The notes: generated by a model from the letters alone, not told the origin. Positions 10,680 to 18,644 are shown, counted from the stretch's first letter. The stretch: DNA of 20,795 nucleotides from JBFXAM01 sp050184295 (GCA_050184295.1 JBFXAM010000077.1:1-20795); one strand, 5' to 3'. Made by a program: numbers and translations.

Positions 10680-11759
10680 CTATCGCGCCGTGGCGGGGAT
10701 GTACTCCTTCGCCGGCGGCTGCGGCGCCGCCGGCACCGCGGCGCTGCGCGATTCCACGACGCGCTGTTCGTCGCGCGCTCCCGCCGAGGCGGCCAGCCGC
10801 TCGCGCACCTGCTGCTCGATCCACACGTACGTGCGCGCCAGGCCGTCTTCGAGCGAGACTTCCGGCTCCCAGCCCAGCACCTGCCGCAGGCGCGTGTTGT
10901 CGGAGTTGCGCCCGCGCACGCCTTGCGGACCGGGCACGTGCTTCTTGACGATCGAAAAGCCGGCAGCGGCCGACACGAGGTCGGCCAGGCCGTTGATGCT
11001 GATCAGACGATCCTGTCCGAGGTTGAGCGGATCGGGATAGTCGCTGCGCATCAGCTTGTGCAGGCCTTTCACGCAGTCGTCGATGTAGCAGAACGAGCGC
11101 GTCTGCTCGCCGTCGCCCCAGATTTCGATGGTCGGATTGTTCGTCAGCTTCGCGGTCGCGACCTTTCGACAGAGCGCGGCCGGCGCCTTCTCGCGCCCGC
11201 CGTCCCACGTGCCCAGCGGGCCAAAGATGTTGTGGAAGCGCACGATGCGCGTCTCGAGACCGAACTCCTGACGATAGTGCATGCACAGGCGCTCGGTGAT
11301 CAGCTTTTCCCAGCCGTACGCGTCCTCCGGTTCCGCCGGATACGCGTCTTCCTCTTTCAGCGGCGTGACTTCGGCGCTGGTCTGCTTGTACTTGGGATAG
11401 ATGCACGCCGACGACGTGTAGACCTGGCGCTTCACGCCGTTGGTGCGCGCGGCTTCGAGCGTGTGAATGTTGATGAGCGAGTTGTTGTGCAGGATCGTGG
11501 CATGATTGGCGGAGATGAAGCCCATGCCGCCCATGTCAGCCGCAAGCGCGTAGACCTCGTCGATGTCCGCGGTCGCCTGGAGGCAGCTCTCCCAGCGCCG
11601 CAGGTCAAGCAACTGGAAGTCGTCCGCGTCGGTCGTGGAATACTCCGGCTTCTTGATGTCGACGCCGCGCACCCAGTAGCCGAGCTTCTTGAGATAGGTG
11701 GTGAGATGGTGGCCGATGAATCCACCGGCTCCGGTGACGAGAACCTTGGTCTGCGCCAT
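10680..11759 (-). CDS. NAD-dependent epimerase/dehydratase, GDP-mannose 3,5-epimerase-like
   Basis: This is a 359-residue extended SDR protein. The Rossmann motif VTGAGGFIGHHL is at 8-19. Many stretches match plant GDP-mannose 3,5-epimerase as I remember it: LAADMGGMGFI (72-82), SSACIYPKYKQ (116-126), DAYPAEPEDAYGWEKL (138-153), RFHNIFGPLGTWDGGREKAPA (174-194) and VPGPQGVRGRNSDN (275-288). Catalytic candidates are Cys119, Tyr148/Lys152 and Lys191, equivalent to the Cys/Tyr-Lys/Lys set of that enzyme. The reaction would be GDP-D-mannose to GDP-L-galactose and/or GDP-L-gulose. AGGAG lies 8 nt before the ATG. The last ~35 residues are a Ala/Pro/Arg-rich tail of no known role. The gene is 55 nt downstream of the nucleotide-sugar dehydrogenase. 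A related NDP-sugar epimerase remains possible. Confidence 0.85.
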   Translation of the reverse strand: MAQTKVLVTGAGGFIGHHLTTYLKKLGYWVRGVDIKKPEYSTTDADDFQLLDLRRWESCLQATADIDEVYALAADMGGMGFISANHATILHNNSLINIHTLEAARTNGVKRQVYTSSACIYPKYKQTSAEVTPLKEEDAYPAEPEDAYGWEKLITERLCMHYRQEFGLETRIVRFHNIFGPLGTWDGGREKAPAALCRKVATAKLTNNPTIEIWGDGEQTRSFCYIDDCVKGLHKLMRSDYPDPLNLGQDRLISINGLADLVSAAAGFSIVKKHVPGPQGVRGRNSDNTRLRQVLGWEPEVSLEDGLARTYVWIEQQVRERLAASAGARDEQRVVESRSAAVPAAPQPPAKEYIPATAR

Positions 11760-11814
11760 CTGGCTCGCTCCTTCGAGAGTTCTGGTTTTGGATGATCGGT
11801 CTCGGGGTCCGGGG

Positions 11815-13131
11815 TTAGTGCTTCGCGCCGCAGCCGATCGTGACGAACGTCGCCGCGCGGCCGAACTTCGCCTGCGGCAGCACGCGCCAGCAGTCGATAA
11901 TCGTCGGCGTCGCGCCCGGCTTCAGGTCGGTCGGCGCGAGCCGTGCGAACTCCTCCCACGCCGTACAGAGCACGACCACATCCGCCTGGCGCAGCGCGCC
12001 GCCGGCGGAGTCGGCGTAGCGGCCGGCGCTCTCGAGCGCCTTGCGCGTGTTGTTCAGCGCTGCCGGGTCGTAGAGCACGACGTCCGCGCCGCCCGCCAGC
12101 AGCTCCTTCGCCAGCGCGACGCCGGCGGACTCCTCGATCACTTCGGTGTTCGGCTTGTACGAGAGCCCGAGGATCGCGACCGTACCCTTCGCCGGCAGCG
12201 CCGCCCGAACGCGCTCGGCGAGCCGCGGGGCCTGCTGACGGTTGAGGTTGTCGGTCGCCTCGGCAATCAGCGCGGGTGCGCCGACGCTGCGCGCCAGCGT
12301 GCTGAACGCGACGTTGTCGCGCGGGAAGCACGGCCCGCCGTAGCCCAGCGCCCCTTTCAGATACTTCTTGCCGATGCGCGTGTCCTGTCCGATGGCGCTG
12401 GTGACGACGTCGACGTCGGCGCCGGGCAGCTTCTCGCACATCGCGGCGAGCATGTTCGCGTACGAGATCTTCGTCGTCACGAACGTGTTGACCGAGAGTT
12501 TCGACAGCTCGGCGTTCACGAAGTTCATGCGCGAGATCGGCGGCTTGTTATCGAGCGAGGTGGCGTAAATCTGTTCGAGGATCGCGCCCGCCTTGGGGTC
12601 GGACTCGCCGATGAGAATGAAGTCGGGGTTGAGCATGTCGCGCACGACGCTGCCGAGCGCGATGAACTCGGGGTTGTAGCACAGGCCGAAGTCGACGCCG
12701 CACTTCAATCCGCTGGCTTTTTCGAGCGCGGGGAGAATCTCGTTCTGCGTGGCGCCGGGCATCACCGTGCTGGTGATGACGACGACGTGATACTTGCCCT
12801 TGGCGCGCAGCGCCGGGCCGATCGATTCGATCGCGCTGAGGATGAACCGCAGCGAGAAGCCGCCGGTCGAGTCCGTCGGCGTCGGCACGATCATGAAGGT
12901 CACGTCGCTCTTCCCGATCGCTTCGCTGAAGTCTAGCGTCGCCGACAGCCGCGCCCGATTCGCCGCGATCAGCTCGGCGAGCTGCGGCTCATTGACCGGC
13001 GGGCGGCCGGCGTTGATCGCTTCCACGAACGCCGGCAACACGTCGACGCCGACAACCTGGTGTCCCTTGCTCGCAAAGACCGCCGCCAGCGGCGCGCCCA
13101 GCTTGCCAAGTCCGATGACTGACAGGTTCAT
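11815..13131 (-). CDS. UDP-glucose/GDP-mannose dehydrogenase family protein
   Basis: This is a 438-residue enzyme oxidising the C6 hydroxyl of a sugar nucleotide to a uronate with two NAD+. The dinucleotide fold motif VIGLGKLGAPLA is at 5-16. MIVPTPTD (80-87), STVMPGAT, CYNPEFIALGSVVRDMLNPD (151-170), NAELSKLSVNTFVTTKISYA (206-225; Lys211, Asn215) and GALGYGGPCFPRDN (260-273) with nucleophile Cys268 are all present. The C-terminal domain has ILGLSYKPNTEVIEESAG. Substrate (UDP-Glc, GDP-Man or a HexNAc) is not fixed by these motifs. The start at 13131 fits an AAAGGG ending 9 nt upstream and the usual MN(L/I)SVIG start. An ATG at 13140 overlaps the nadE stop as ATGA and would add MNG. Either way translation is likely coupled to nadE. 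Confidence 0.9.
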   Translation of the reverse strand: MNLSVIGLGKLGAPLAAVFASKGHQVVGVDVLPAFVEAINAGRPPVNEPQLAELIAANRARLSATLDFSEAIGKSDVTFMIVPTPTDSTGGFSLRFILSAIESIGPALRAKGKYHVVVITSTVMPGATQNEILPALEKASGLKCGVDFGLCYNPEFIALGSVVRDMLNPDFILIGESDPKAGAILEQIYATSLDNKPPISRMNFVNAELSKLSVNTFVTTKISYANMLAAMCEKLPGADVDVVTSAIGQDTRIGKKYLKGALGYGGPCFPRDNVAFSTLARSVGAPALIAEATDNLNRQQAPRLAERVRAALPAKGTVAILGLSYKPNTEVIEESAGVALAKELLAGGADVVLYDPAALNNTRKALESAGRYADSAGGALRQADVVVLCTAWEEFARLAPTDLKPGATPTIIDCWRVLPQAKFGRAATFVTIGCGAKH

Positions 13132-13136
13132 TCCGT

Positions 13137-14771
13137 TCATCCCTTTCTCGCAATCGGCATGCGCCAGCCCGTCCCGAACGCCAGATCCGTCACGCGCAGC
13201 GTCGGCGCCGCCTGCTTGCGCTTGAACTCCGCGATCCGCACCAGCCGCGCCACCTTGCGCACCGTCGCCTCGTCGAACCCCGCCGCGATCACTTCCTCCG
13301 GCGTCTGATGCTGCTCCACGTGTCGCTTCAGAATCTCGTCCAGCACGTCGTACGCCGGCAGGCTGTCCTGATCCTTCTGGTCCGGCCGCAGCTCCGCCGA
13401 CGGCGCCTTGGTCATCACGCTCTCGGGCACGCACGGCCCGCGGCGGTTGCGCCAGGCGCAGACGCGATAGACCATCGTCTTGGGCACGTCGCCGATCACC
13501 GCTAGCCCGCCGGACATGTCGCCGTACAGCGTGCAATAGCCGACCGAAATCTCGCTCTTGTTGCCGGTCGTCAGCAGCAGCGAGCCGAACTTGTTCGAGA
13601 TCGCCATCAGCAGGTTGCCGCGGATGCGGGCCTGGATGTTCTCTTCGGTGACGTCCGGCTTTCGCTCGGCGAACGCGGGCTTGAGCGCCTGTTCGAAGCC
13701 CTTCATCAGGTCGGCGACGGGGATCGTGAGCGTCCGCATGCCGAGGTTCCGCGCCAGCTCGACCGAATCATCGATGCTGCCCTGGCTTGAATAAGGCGAT
13801 GGCATCATCACGCCGAGCACGTGCTCGCGGCCGATCGCGTCGGCGGCGACCGCGGCGACGAGCGACGAATCGACGCCGCCCGAAAGCCCCAGCACCGCCG
13901 ACGAGAAGCCGCACTTGCGCATGTAGTCGCGCGTGCCGAGAACGAGCGCGTGCCAGACTTCCGCCTCGGGTTCGAGCATGTCCGGGGCGAGCGTGCCGGT
14001 CTTTGCATCGAGATCGACGACGATCACGTCTTCCTCGAACGCCTTGCCGCGGGCGAAGACGCGGCCGCCGGCGTCGAGCGCGCAGCTGCGGCCGTCGAAG
14101 AGCAGGTCGTCGTTGCCGCCGACCTGATTCGTGTACAGGATCGGAACGCCGTGCCGTTTGGCCATGCTGGCGAGCATGCGCTCGCGCAGTTGCTGGCGTC
14201 CGACGCTGAACGGCGAGGCGGAGAGATTGACGATCGCCGTCGCGCCGGCCCGGACCAGCTCTTCGATCGGGTCGTGGTGATAGCGGCGGCGGGCCCAGAA
14301 GTCGCGGTCGTTCCAGACGTCCTCGCACACGCTGATGCCGAAGCGACGTCCGGCGAACTCCAGAATCTGCGGGCCGGTCGCGGGCTCGAAATAGCGGTCC
14401 TCGTCGAAGACGTCGTAGGTCGGCAGCAGCGTCTTATGGAAGGTGCGGACGACGCGGCCGTCCTGGAGAAGCGCGGCGGCATTTCGCAGCGGGCGGCCGA
14501 CATCGCTTTCGTTGGGCTCGGCGAATCCCACGAGCAAGGCGGGGCCGGAAGCGGTTTCGGCCGCGACCCGATCCAGCACGGAGCGGCAACGCCGGACGAA
14601 GCCCGCATTGAGCAGCAAGTCGCGTGGCGGATAGCCGAGCAGCACCAACTCGGGCGAAACGACGAGCGAGCAGCCCTGTCCGCCTGCCGTTCTTGCGGCC
14701 TGGATGAGGCGGTCGGCGTTTCCGTCGAGGTCGCCGACGGTCGGGTCGATTTGCAGAAGACCGAGCTTCAT
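13137..14771 (-). CDS. nadE: Glutamine-dependent NAD+ synthetase
   Basis: This is a 544-residue two-domain enzyme converting nicotinate adenine dinucleotide, ATP and glutamine to NAD+. The N-terminal carbon-nitrogen hydrolase (glutaminase) domain carries the Glu41 (SPELVLLGYPPRD), Lys113 (FHKTLLPTYDVFDE) and Cys149 (SVCEDVW) triad. The C-terminal synthetase domain has the P-loop GLSGGVDSS (295-303), then GNLLMAISNKFG, LLTTGNKSEISVGYCTLYGD and GGLAVIGDVPKT. Length and motif order fit the family throughout. It is the first gene of the minus-strand glycan cluster. Its TGA lies within or a few bases past the start of the dehydrogenase gene, so an NAD+-producing and an NAD+-consuming enzyme are physically coupled. 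No strong Shine-Dalgarno is seen (GAAGCGG). Confidence 0.95.
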   Translation of the reverse strand: MKLGLLQIDPTVGDLDGNADRLIQAARTAGGQGCSLVVSPELVLLGYPPRDLLLNAGFVRRCRSVLDRVAAETASGPALLVGFAEPNESDVGRPLRNAAALLQDGRVVRTFHKTLLPTYDVFDEDRYFEPATGPQILEFAGRRFGISVCEDVWNDRDFWARRRYHHDPIEELVRAGATAIVNLSASPFSVGRQQLRERMLASMAKRHGVPILYTNQVGGNDDLLFDGRSCALDAGGRVFARGKAFEEDVIVVDLDAKTGTLAPDMLEPEAEVWHALVLGTRDYMRKCGFSSAVLGLSGGVDSSLVAAVAADAIGREHVLGVMMPSPYSSQGSIDDSVELARNLGMRTLTIPVADLMKGFEQALKPAFAERKPDVTEENIQARIRGNLLMAISNKFGSLLLTTGNKSEISVGYCTLYGDMSGGLAVIGDVPKTMVYRVCAWRNRRGPCVPESVMTKAPSAELRPDQKDQDSLPAYDVLDEILKRHVEQHQTPEEVIAAGFDEATVRKVARLVRIAEFKRKQAAPTLRVTDLAFGTGWRMPIARKG

Positions 14772-15035
14772 GTGACCGCTTCAAGCTGAATGGAAGCATC
14801 CCGCGCCGCGCCAAGGCGGGCTAACATAGGGTTGGGTTCGCTTCAACGCAAGGTAAGGAGCCGCACCTTTTTGCGTCGTTTTCAGCGACACTTTAATCGT
14901 AGCGTATGCCGTCTGTCCTTCGAGGCCGGCGGGTCCGGCGATAGAATGTGGGATCGCAGCGCCACGGCTGTGCGTGCGCGCGTTTTCGACGCGCGCTCGA
15001 CGGCCGCTGTCGGTGCGGCAGAGGGATTCTGGCTC
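14772..15035. other. Divergent intergenic region between nadE and lipA
   Basis: These 264 bases separate the two start codons. They hold a candidate nadE promoter at 14823-14851 and an A/T-rich patch around 14870-14900 (TTTTT, TTTAAT). A TAGAAT at 14942-14947 could be a lipA -10 box but lacks a convincing -35. A GAGGG at 15021-15025 is the likely lipA ribosome binding site. AAGGT/ACCTT arms at 14850-14869 followed by T5 form a weak hairpin. Confidence 0.5.
14823..14851 (-). promoter_or_regulatory. Candidate promoter for the nadE-led cluster
   Basis: On the minus strand, TTGCGT (14851-14846) and TATGTT (14828-14823) are separated by exactly 17 nt. Match to consensus is 3/6 and 4/6. The predicted start is near 14816, giving a leader of about 45 nt to the nadE ATG. 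Confidence 0.4.
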
Positions 15036-15968
15036 ATGCACGAGACGCCGCTGCCGATTCTCACGCCGCCCACCTCCCCGCGCCGGCGCCTGCCGCCGTG
15101 GCTCAAGCGCCCGATGCCCACGAGCGAGATGTTGCAAACGCGGCAACTCCTGAACGGGTTGAAGCTGACCACCGTCTGTGTCGAGGCGCGCTGTCCAAAC
15201 CTGACCGAGTGCTGGTCGCGCGGGACGGCGACGTTCATGGTGCTCGGCGACCGCTGCACGCGCCGCTGTCACTTCTGCGCGGTCGGCACGCAGAAGCCTC
15301 TGCCGGTGGAGATCGACGAGCCCGAGCGCCTCGCGGAGGCCGCGGCGCATCTCGGTCTGCGGCACGTAGTGATCACGTCGGTGGCGCGCGATGACTTGAA
15401 GGACGAGGGCGCGACGCATTTCGCGAATTGCATCCGCGCGGTGCGACAGCGCTTGCCCGAGGCGACGATCGAAGTGCTGGTCCCGGATTTTCACGGGCGC
15501 GCAAACCTGATCGGCATCGTGTGCGACGCGCGCCCCGAGGTGTACAACCACAATCTCGAGACGGTCGAGCGTCTGCAAAAGAAAACCCGCCCCGCCGCCC
15601 GCTATGCCCGTTCGCTCGAAGTGCTGCGCACGGTGAAGCGCGTCGCGCCCGCGATCAAGACCAAGAGCGGGCTGATGGTCGGGCTCGGCGAAACGTGGGA
15701 CGAACTCGTGCAGGCACTCCGCGACCTGCGCGCGCATGATTGCGAGATGCTCACCGTCGGACAATATCTGCGCCCCGGCGACGATCATCTCGAGGTCGAA
15801 CGATTCTACACACCAGATGAATTCGAACGGCTCGGCAAGCTGGCCGAAGAGCTGGGCTTTGCGGCGGTTGCGAGCGGCCCGTTCGTCCGCAGCAGCTATT
15901 TTGCGGAGACGCTCTTCAGCGACACGGACGTGCTCCGAGCGCGCCGCCCGCAGCCTCCCGCACCCTGA
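15036..15968 (+). CDS. lipA: Lipoyl synthase
   Basis: This is a 310-residue radical-SAM enzyme inserting two sulfurs into protein-bound octanoyl groups to give lipoyl cofactors. The auxiliary cluster cysteines are Cys48, Cys53 and Cys59 (TVCVEARCPNLTECW). The radical-SAM CX3CX2C is Cys74, Cys78 and Cys81 (GDRCTRRCHFCAV). The C-terminal RSSY motif (285-288), whose first Ser ligates the auxiliary cluster, is intact. Other family hallmarks are ATFMVLGDRC, HNLETVERL, KTKSGLMVGLGET and TVGQYLRP. The start at ATG 15036 follows a GAGGG about 10 nt upstream and gives the usual length. The frame is open upstream to 14790, but that stretch has no family similarity. The gene is divergent from nadE and convergent with the acetyltransferase gene; no lipB is in view. 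Confidence 0.95.
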   Translation: MHETPLPILTPPTSPRRRLPPWLKRPMPTSEMLQTRQLLNGLKLTTVCVEARCPNLTECWSRGTATFMVLGDRCTRRCHFCAVGTQKPLPVEIDEPERLAEAAAHLGLRHVVITSVARDDLKDEGATHFANCIRAVRQRLPEATIEVLVPDFHGRANLIGIVCDARPEVYNHNLETVERLQKKTRPAARYARSLEVLRTVKRVAPAIKTKSGLMVGLGETWDELVQALRDLRAHDCEMLTVGQYLRPGDDHLEVERFYTPDEFERLGKLAEELGFAAVASGPFVRSSYFAETLFSDTDVLRARRPQPPAP

Positions 15969-16001
15969 ACCGCCGCGCAACCACCAGCGCACGAGCGGCC
16001 A

Positions 16002-16018
16002 CGACCGATCCTCGGTCG
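16002..16018. terminator. Perfect hairpin between convergent lipA and acetyltransferase genes
   Basis: CGACCGA (16002-16008) pairs perfectly with TCGGTCG (16012-16018) over a TCC loop. It starts 33 nt past the lipA stop and lies 41 nt from the opposite gene's stop. A 7-bp symmetric stem between convergent genes suits a bidirectional terminator, though there is no T-tract. Confidence 0.45.
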
Positions 16019-16059
16019 CTCGCGTCGGGCTCGTATGCGCACCGCCGGACGCGACAGAC

Positions 16060-16887
16060 TCAGCCGATCACCGGCGCCAGTCCCGGGCCGGGCCGCACCA
16101 GCACCACCTTGGTATACGCAAGCTGGAAACCCATCCGTCGCACGTTGCGCTCGGTCGCGATGCCGGGCCGGGCGCTGATGGTCGCGAGCGTCGCGCCGCG
16201 GCGCGCCGCCTCGTTCAAGCGCGCCGCGAGCAGCGCCTGCTGTATGCCGCGGCGACGGAACTCCGGCAGCACGCTGAGTCCGAACAACCCGGCGATGTCG
16301 CCGGCCACCTCCATCGCGCCCGCGCCCACGACCCGCCCCCCAAGCGATGCCGTGAACGCGACCGTGCGCGGATGCCGCACGGCTCGCGCGGACACCGCGA
16401 GATCTTCCTCGCGCGGCGACACGCCCGGCGGAAAGAAGCCCGAGGTCGCGACGATGCTGTAGGTTCGAACCGCGTGCGCGTCGCGCGCATCCACGATCGC
16501 GACCGCGAGCTCCGGCGGCGGGTCCACGAGCGGCCGAATCGATTCTTCGCGGTCAAGCGCGCGAACAAATGTGTTCTCAAACGCGCGCACCACCATGCCG
16601 AGCGCGGCGCAGTCGTCGATGAACGCAAGATCGACGAACGGTGCGACCTCGAAGCGGGGCTCCACGCCCGCGGACTCGTACCACGCGAGCACCGACTCGA
16701 GCTCGGCGCGCGGCACCGGCCCGTCGAGCGCCATGCCGACCGCGTTGTTGATCCAGATTCCGGGCTTGCCGCGCCCCGCGATCCCGCCGCCGAACTCGCG
16801 GTGATCGTCGGCGATCTCGCGCAGGCCGCGAACCTGGCGCGCTTCCTCGCGGCGCGCGATGTCGACGAGTTCGATCATGCCGGTCAT
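16060..16887 (-). CDS. GNAT family N-acetyltransferase
   Basis: This is a 275-residue protein whose C-terminal ~145 residues form a GNAT acetyl-CoA-dependent transferase domain. LFGLSVLPEFRRRGIQQALL (201-220) is motif A with the R-R-x-G-I-Q pyrophosphate loop, and RPGIATERNVRRMGFQLAYT (240-259) is motif B, with the typical N-x-x-x-x-x-x-G-F ending. Residues 1-115 are less clear and could be a degenerate second GNAT fold; they include GIWINNAVGMALDGPV and a short acidic stretch. Acceptor unknown. The ATG at 16887 overlaps the TGA of the upstream TPR lipoprotein gene as ATGA, implying coupled translation; an in-frame ATG at 16878 is an alternative. No signal peptide, so it acts in the cytoplasm. 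Confidence 0.8.
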   Translation of the reverse strand: MTGMIELVDIARREEARQVRGLREIADDHREFGGGIAGRGKPGIWINNAVGMALDGPVPRAELESVLAWYESAGVEPRFEVAPFVDLAFIDDCAALGMVVRAFENTFVRALDREESIRPLVDPPPELAVAIVDARDAHAVRTYSIVATSGFFPPGVSPREEDLAVSARAVRHPRTVAFTASLGGRVVGAGAMEVAGDIAGLFGLSVLPEFRRRGIQQALLAARLNEAARRGATLATISARPGIATERNVRRMGFQLAYTKVVLVRPGPGLAPVIG

Positions 16888-18569
16888 TTCGCCGCGAGCC
16901 GCGCGTTCTCCGGCACGCACAGGCAGCTCGACCCGATCTTCACGTCCGCGCGAGCCCACGTCTTCTTGAAACGCTGTTCGACCGCCGCCGCCTCGGTGGC
17001 CTTGTTTTGCGCCTTCAGGCAGGTCATCAGCCCGTGCAGCGACCACCCGTTCTCCGGCCAGCGCTCCAGGTCGTCGCGATACACCTGCTCCGCCTCGCGG
17101 AACCGCCGCGCGCCGACCAGGATCGCACCAAGCGTGTGACGGGCGGGCTGAATCCACTCCGGCGGCTCCATGTAGAGTAGCGTGTCCTCGATCGTCACGG
17201 CCTCTTGCAGTGCGGCGACGGCGGCGTCGATCCGCCGCTCGCTCAGCGCGATCTCGCCGTCGAGCACGTGCTCGGCAATCGCAAGCACCTTGTGCGCGGG
17301 GTTGATCGCCATCAGCGCGTCGTCGGGCACGTTCTTCACGGCGTTGCGAAACGCGGCCTGCTCGTCCTTGGCGGCGGCGGCGTCGCCCTTCGCCGCCAGC
17401 GCCACGCCGCGCGCGTAGTGCCGGTACGCGGTCGTGATCGGCAGGTAGTCGGGCGCCGCGGGCTCGGCGAGCACGTCGTCCCAGCGGCCGAAGCGCTTCA
17501 GCACGTCGAGCGCGATCATCATGTAGGGGTCCATCAGGGCCGCGTTTTCGCGCGCGTAGTCTTCGGGCACGTTGGCGATCATCGCCCGGGCGGCCGCCAG
17601 CGCCGCGGCGCTGCGGCCCTCCATCATCGAGGCAAAGGCGAGGAAGTGGTGGTTGTGGGCCATGTAGAGGCGATAGAAGCCCTGGCGCGGGACGAGCTTT
17701 CGATAGCGCGTGTCCGCCTCGGTCGCGCGGACGTTCTGGTCCGCCGCCAGCGCCCAGCGTCCCATCTGCACGTCGATATGGGCCGGCATGTGCACGAGGT
17801 GACTCGCCGCCGGGACGGCCTTCCGCAGGATCGCCGCCGCCGCGTCCGCCTTCTGCGGATTCGGGCCGGCCTCCTGTGCATGAATGTAGAGATGACACGC
17901 GCCGGGGTGCTTCGGATCAAGCTCCAGCACCCGCTCCAACACGGCGAGGATTTCGTTCGTCCGGCCCTTCGGCTGGCCGGCGGAGTCCCACAAATCCCAC
18001 GGCTGCAAATCCATGAGCGACTCGGCATAGAGCGTGCCGACGTCCACGTCCTCCGGATAGCTCTGCCAGACGCGACCCATCGCGGCCGCGTAGGCTTCGT
18101 CGAGGGGGCGGCGGTCGTCCGGCGCCGGGTTCGCATAGCGGGCCGCCAGTGCGTCGATCAGCGCTTGCTCACACGCGCTGGCGTTCGGGCGCCGAGCGAG
18201 CGCCTCTTGCAGCGCGGTCCACGCAGCCTGCGAGCGTTCCGGCGTCACGATCGGATTGTTGATATGCGGGCCGTTCGCCAGCGCGACGCCCCACCACGGC
18301 AGCGCGCAGGCGGGATCGCGCCGGGCGGCCTCCTGAAACGACCGGATCGCCTCGTCGTGGTTGAACGCGTACGCCCAAACCAGCCCCTGATCGAAATACT
18401 GCTGCGCAACCCGATCGCTCGTGCGGATCGCGCGGCTGTGCGAGCCCATGCCGCTGAACAACTGCGGTCGAGGCGCGGAGCCGCCGGCGTGCGGCGTTGC
18501 GGCGCGGCAGCCGAGCAGCGTGACCGCGACGCACGCGGACACAACAAGTCCTAGCGCGGGTTTCACCAT
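16884..18569 (-). CDS. TPR-repeat lipoprotein with clustered histidines
   Basis: This is a 561-residue protein. The start at 18569 is fixed by an AAGGAG 6 nt upstream. Residues 1-20 are a lipoprotein signal peptide with lipobox LLGC, Cys21 being the acylated residue. The rest is alpha-helical with TPR-like units, for example around FDQGLVWAYAFNHDEAIRSF (59-78), a repeat near 206-222, and REAEQVYRDDLERWPENGW near the C-terminus. Conserved-looking His-rich segments are HLYIHAQEAG (226-235), HLVHMPAHIDVQMGRW (257-272) and MAHNHHFLAF (303-312), and the C-terminus has SSCLCVPE. TPR proteins scaffold other proteins, while the His groups hint at a metal or active site; no enzyme activity can be assigned. 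It is a large family often annotated only as TPR protein. It is coupled to the downstream acetyltransferase gene by overlap. Confidence 0.8.
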   Translation of the reverse strand: MVKPALGLVVSACVAVTLLGCRAATPHAGGSAPRPQLFSGMGSHSRAIRTSDRVAQQYFDQGLVWAYAFNHDEAIRSFQEAARRDPACALPWWGVALANGPHINNPIVTPERSQAAWTALQEALARRPNASACEQALIDALAARYANPAPDDRRPLDEAYAAAMGRVWQSYPEDVDVGTLYAESLMDLQPWDLWDSAGQPKGRTNEILAVLERVLELDPKHPGACHLYIHAQEAGPNPQKADAAAAILRKAVPAASHLVHMPAHIDVQMGRWALAADQNVRATEADTRYRKLVPRQGFYRLYMAHNHHFLAFASMMEGRSAAALAAARAMIANVPEDYARENAALMDPYMMIALDVLKRFGRWDDVLAEPAAPDYLPITTAYRHYARGVALAAKGDAAAAKDEQAAFRNAVKNVPDDALMAINPAHKVLAIAEHVLDGEIALSERRIDAAVAALQEAVTIEDTLLYMEPPEWIQPARHTLGAILVGARRFREAEQVYRDDLERWPENGWSLHGLMTCLKAQNKATEAAAVEQRFKKTWARADVKIGSSCLCVPENARLAAK

Positions 18570-18603
18570 GACGATCTCCTTGTCATTGAGTGTAGGAAGG
18601 CGC

Positions 18604-18632
18604 GTTCTATCGTCGGATCGGCGGCGCGCCAA
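18604..18632 (-). promoter_or_regulatory. Candidate promoter for the TPR lipoprotein gene
   Basis: On the minus strand, TTGGCG (18632-18627) and TAGAAC (18609-18604) are spaced by 17 nt. Predicted start is near 18597, leaving a ~28-nt leader containing the AAGGAG of the lipoprotein gene. Match to consensus is moderate (3/6, 4/6). Confidence 0.4.
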
Positions 18633-18644
18633 CGGGTGCGGCCG

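Noticed and set aside
13132..13536. N-terminal extension of the dehydrogenase into the nadE region
   Set aside because: The extra residues are the out-of-frame reading of nadE; family alignment and the Shine-Dalgarno fix the start at 13131 or 13140.
14850..14874. Terminator-like AAGGT/ACCTT hairpin followed by T5 upstream of lipA
   Set aside because: Only a 5-bp stem with a 10-nt loop, and no gene on the plus strand ends before it; at best a weak attenuator.
14790..15035. 82-residue N-terminal extension of LipA
   Set aside because: No family similarity upstream of 15036, and a GAGGG precedes ATG 15036; the upstream frame is an open stretch in the promoter region.
16888..17898. Long N-terminal extension of the acetyltransferase gene
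   Set aside because: It runs out of frame through the TPR lipoprotein gene, which has a strong start, signal peptide and repeats.
18570..18632. Upstream start for the TPR lipoprotein (MARRRSDD...)
   Set aside because: It would bury the signal peptide behind a charged stretch; the AAGGAG 6 nt before 18569 decides the start.
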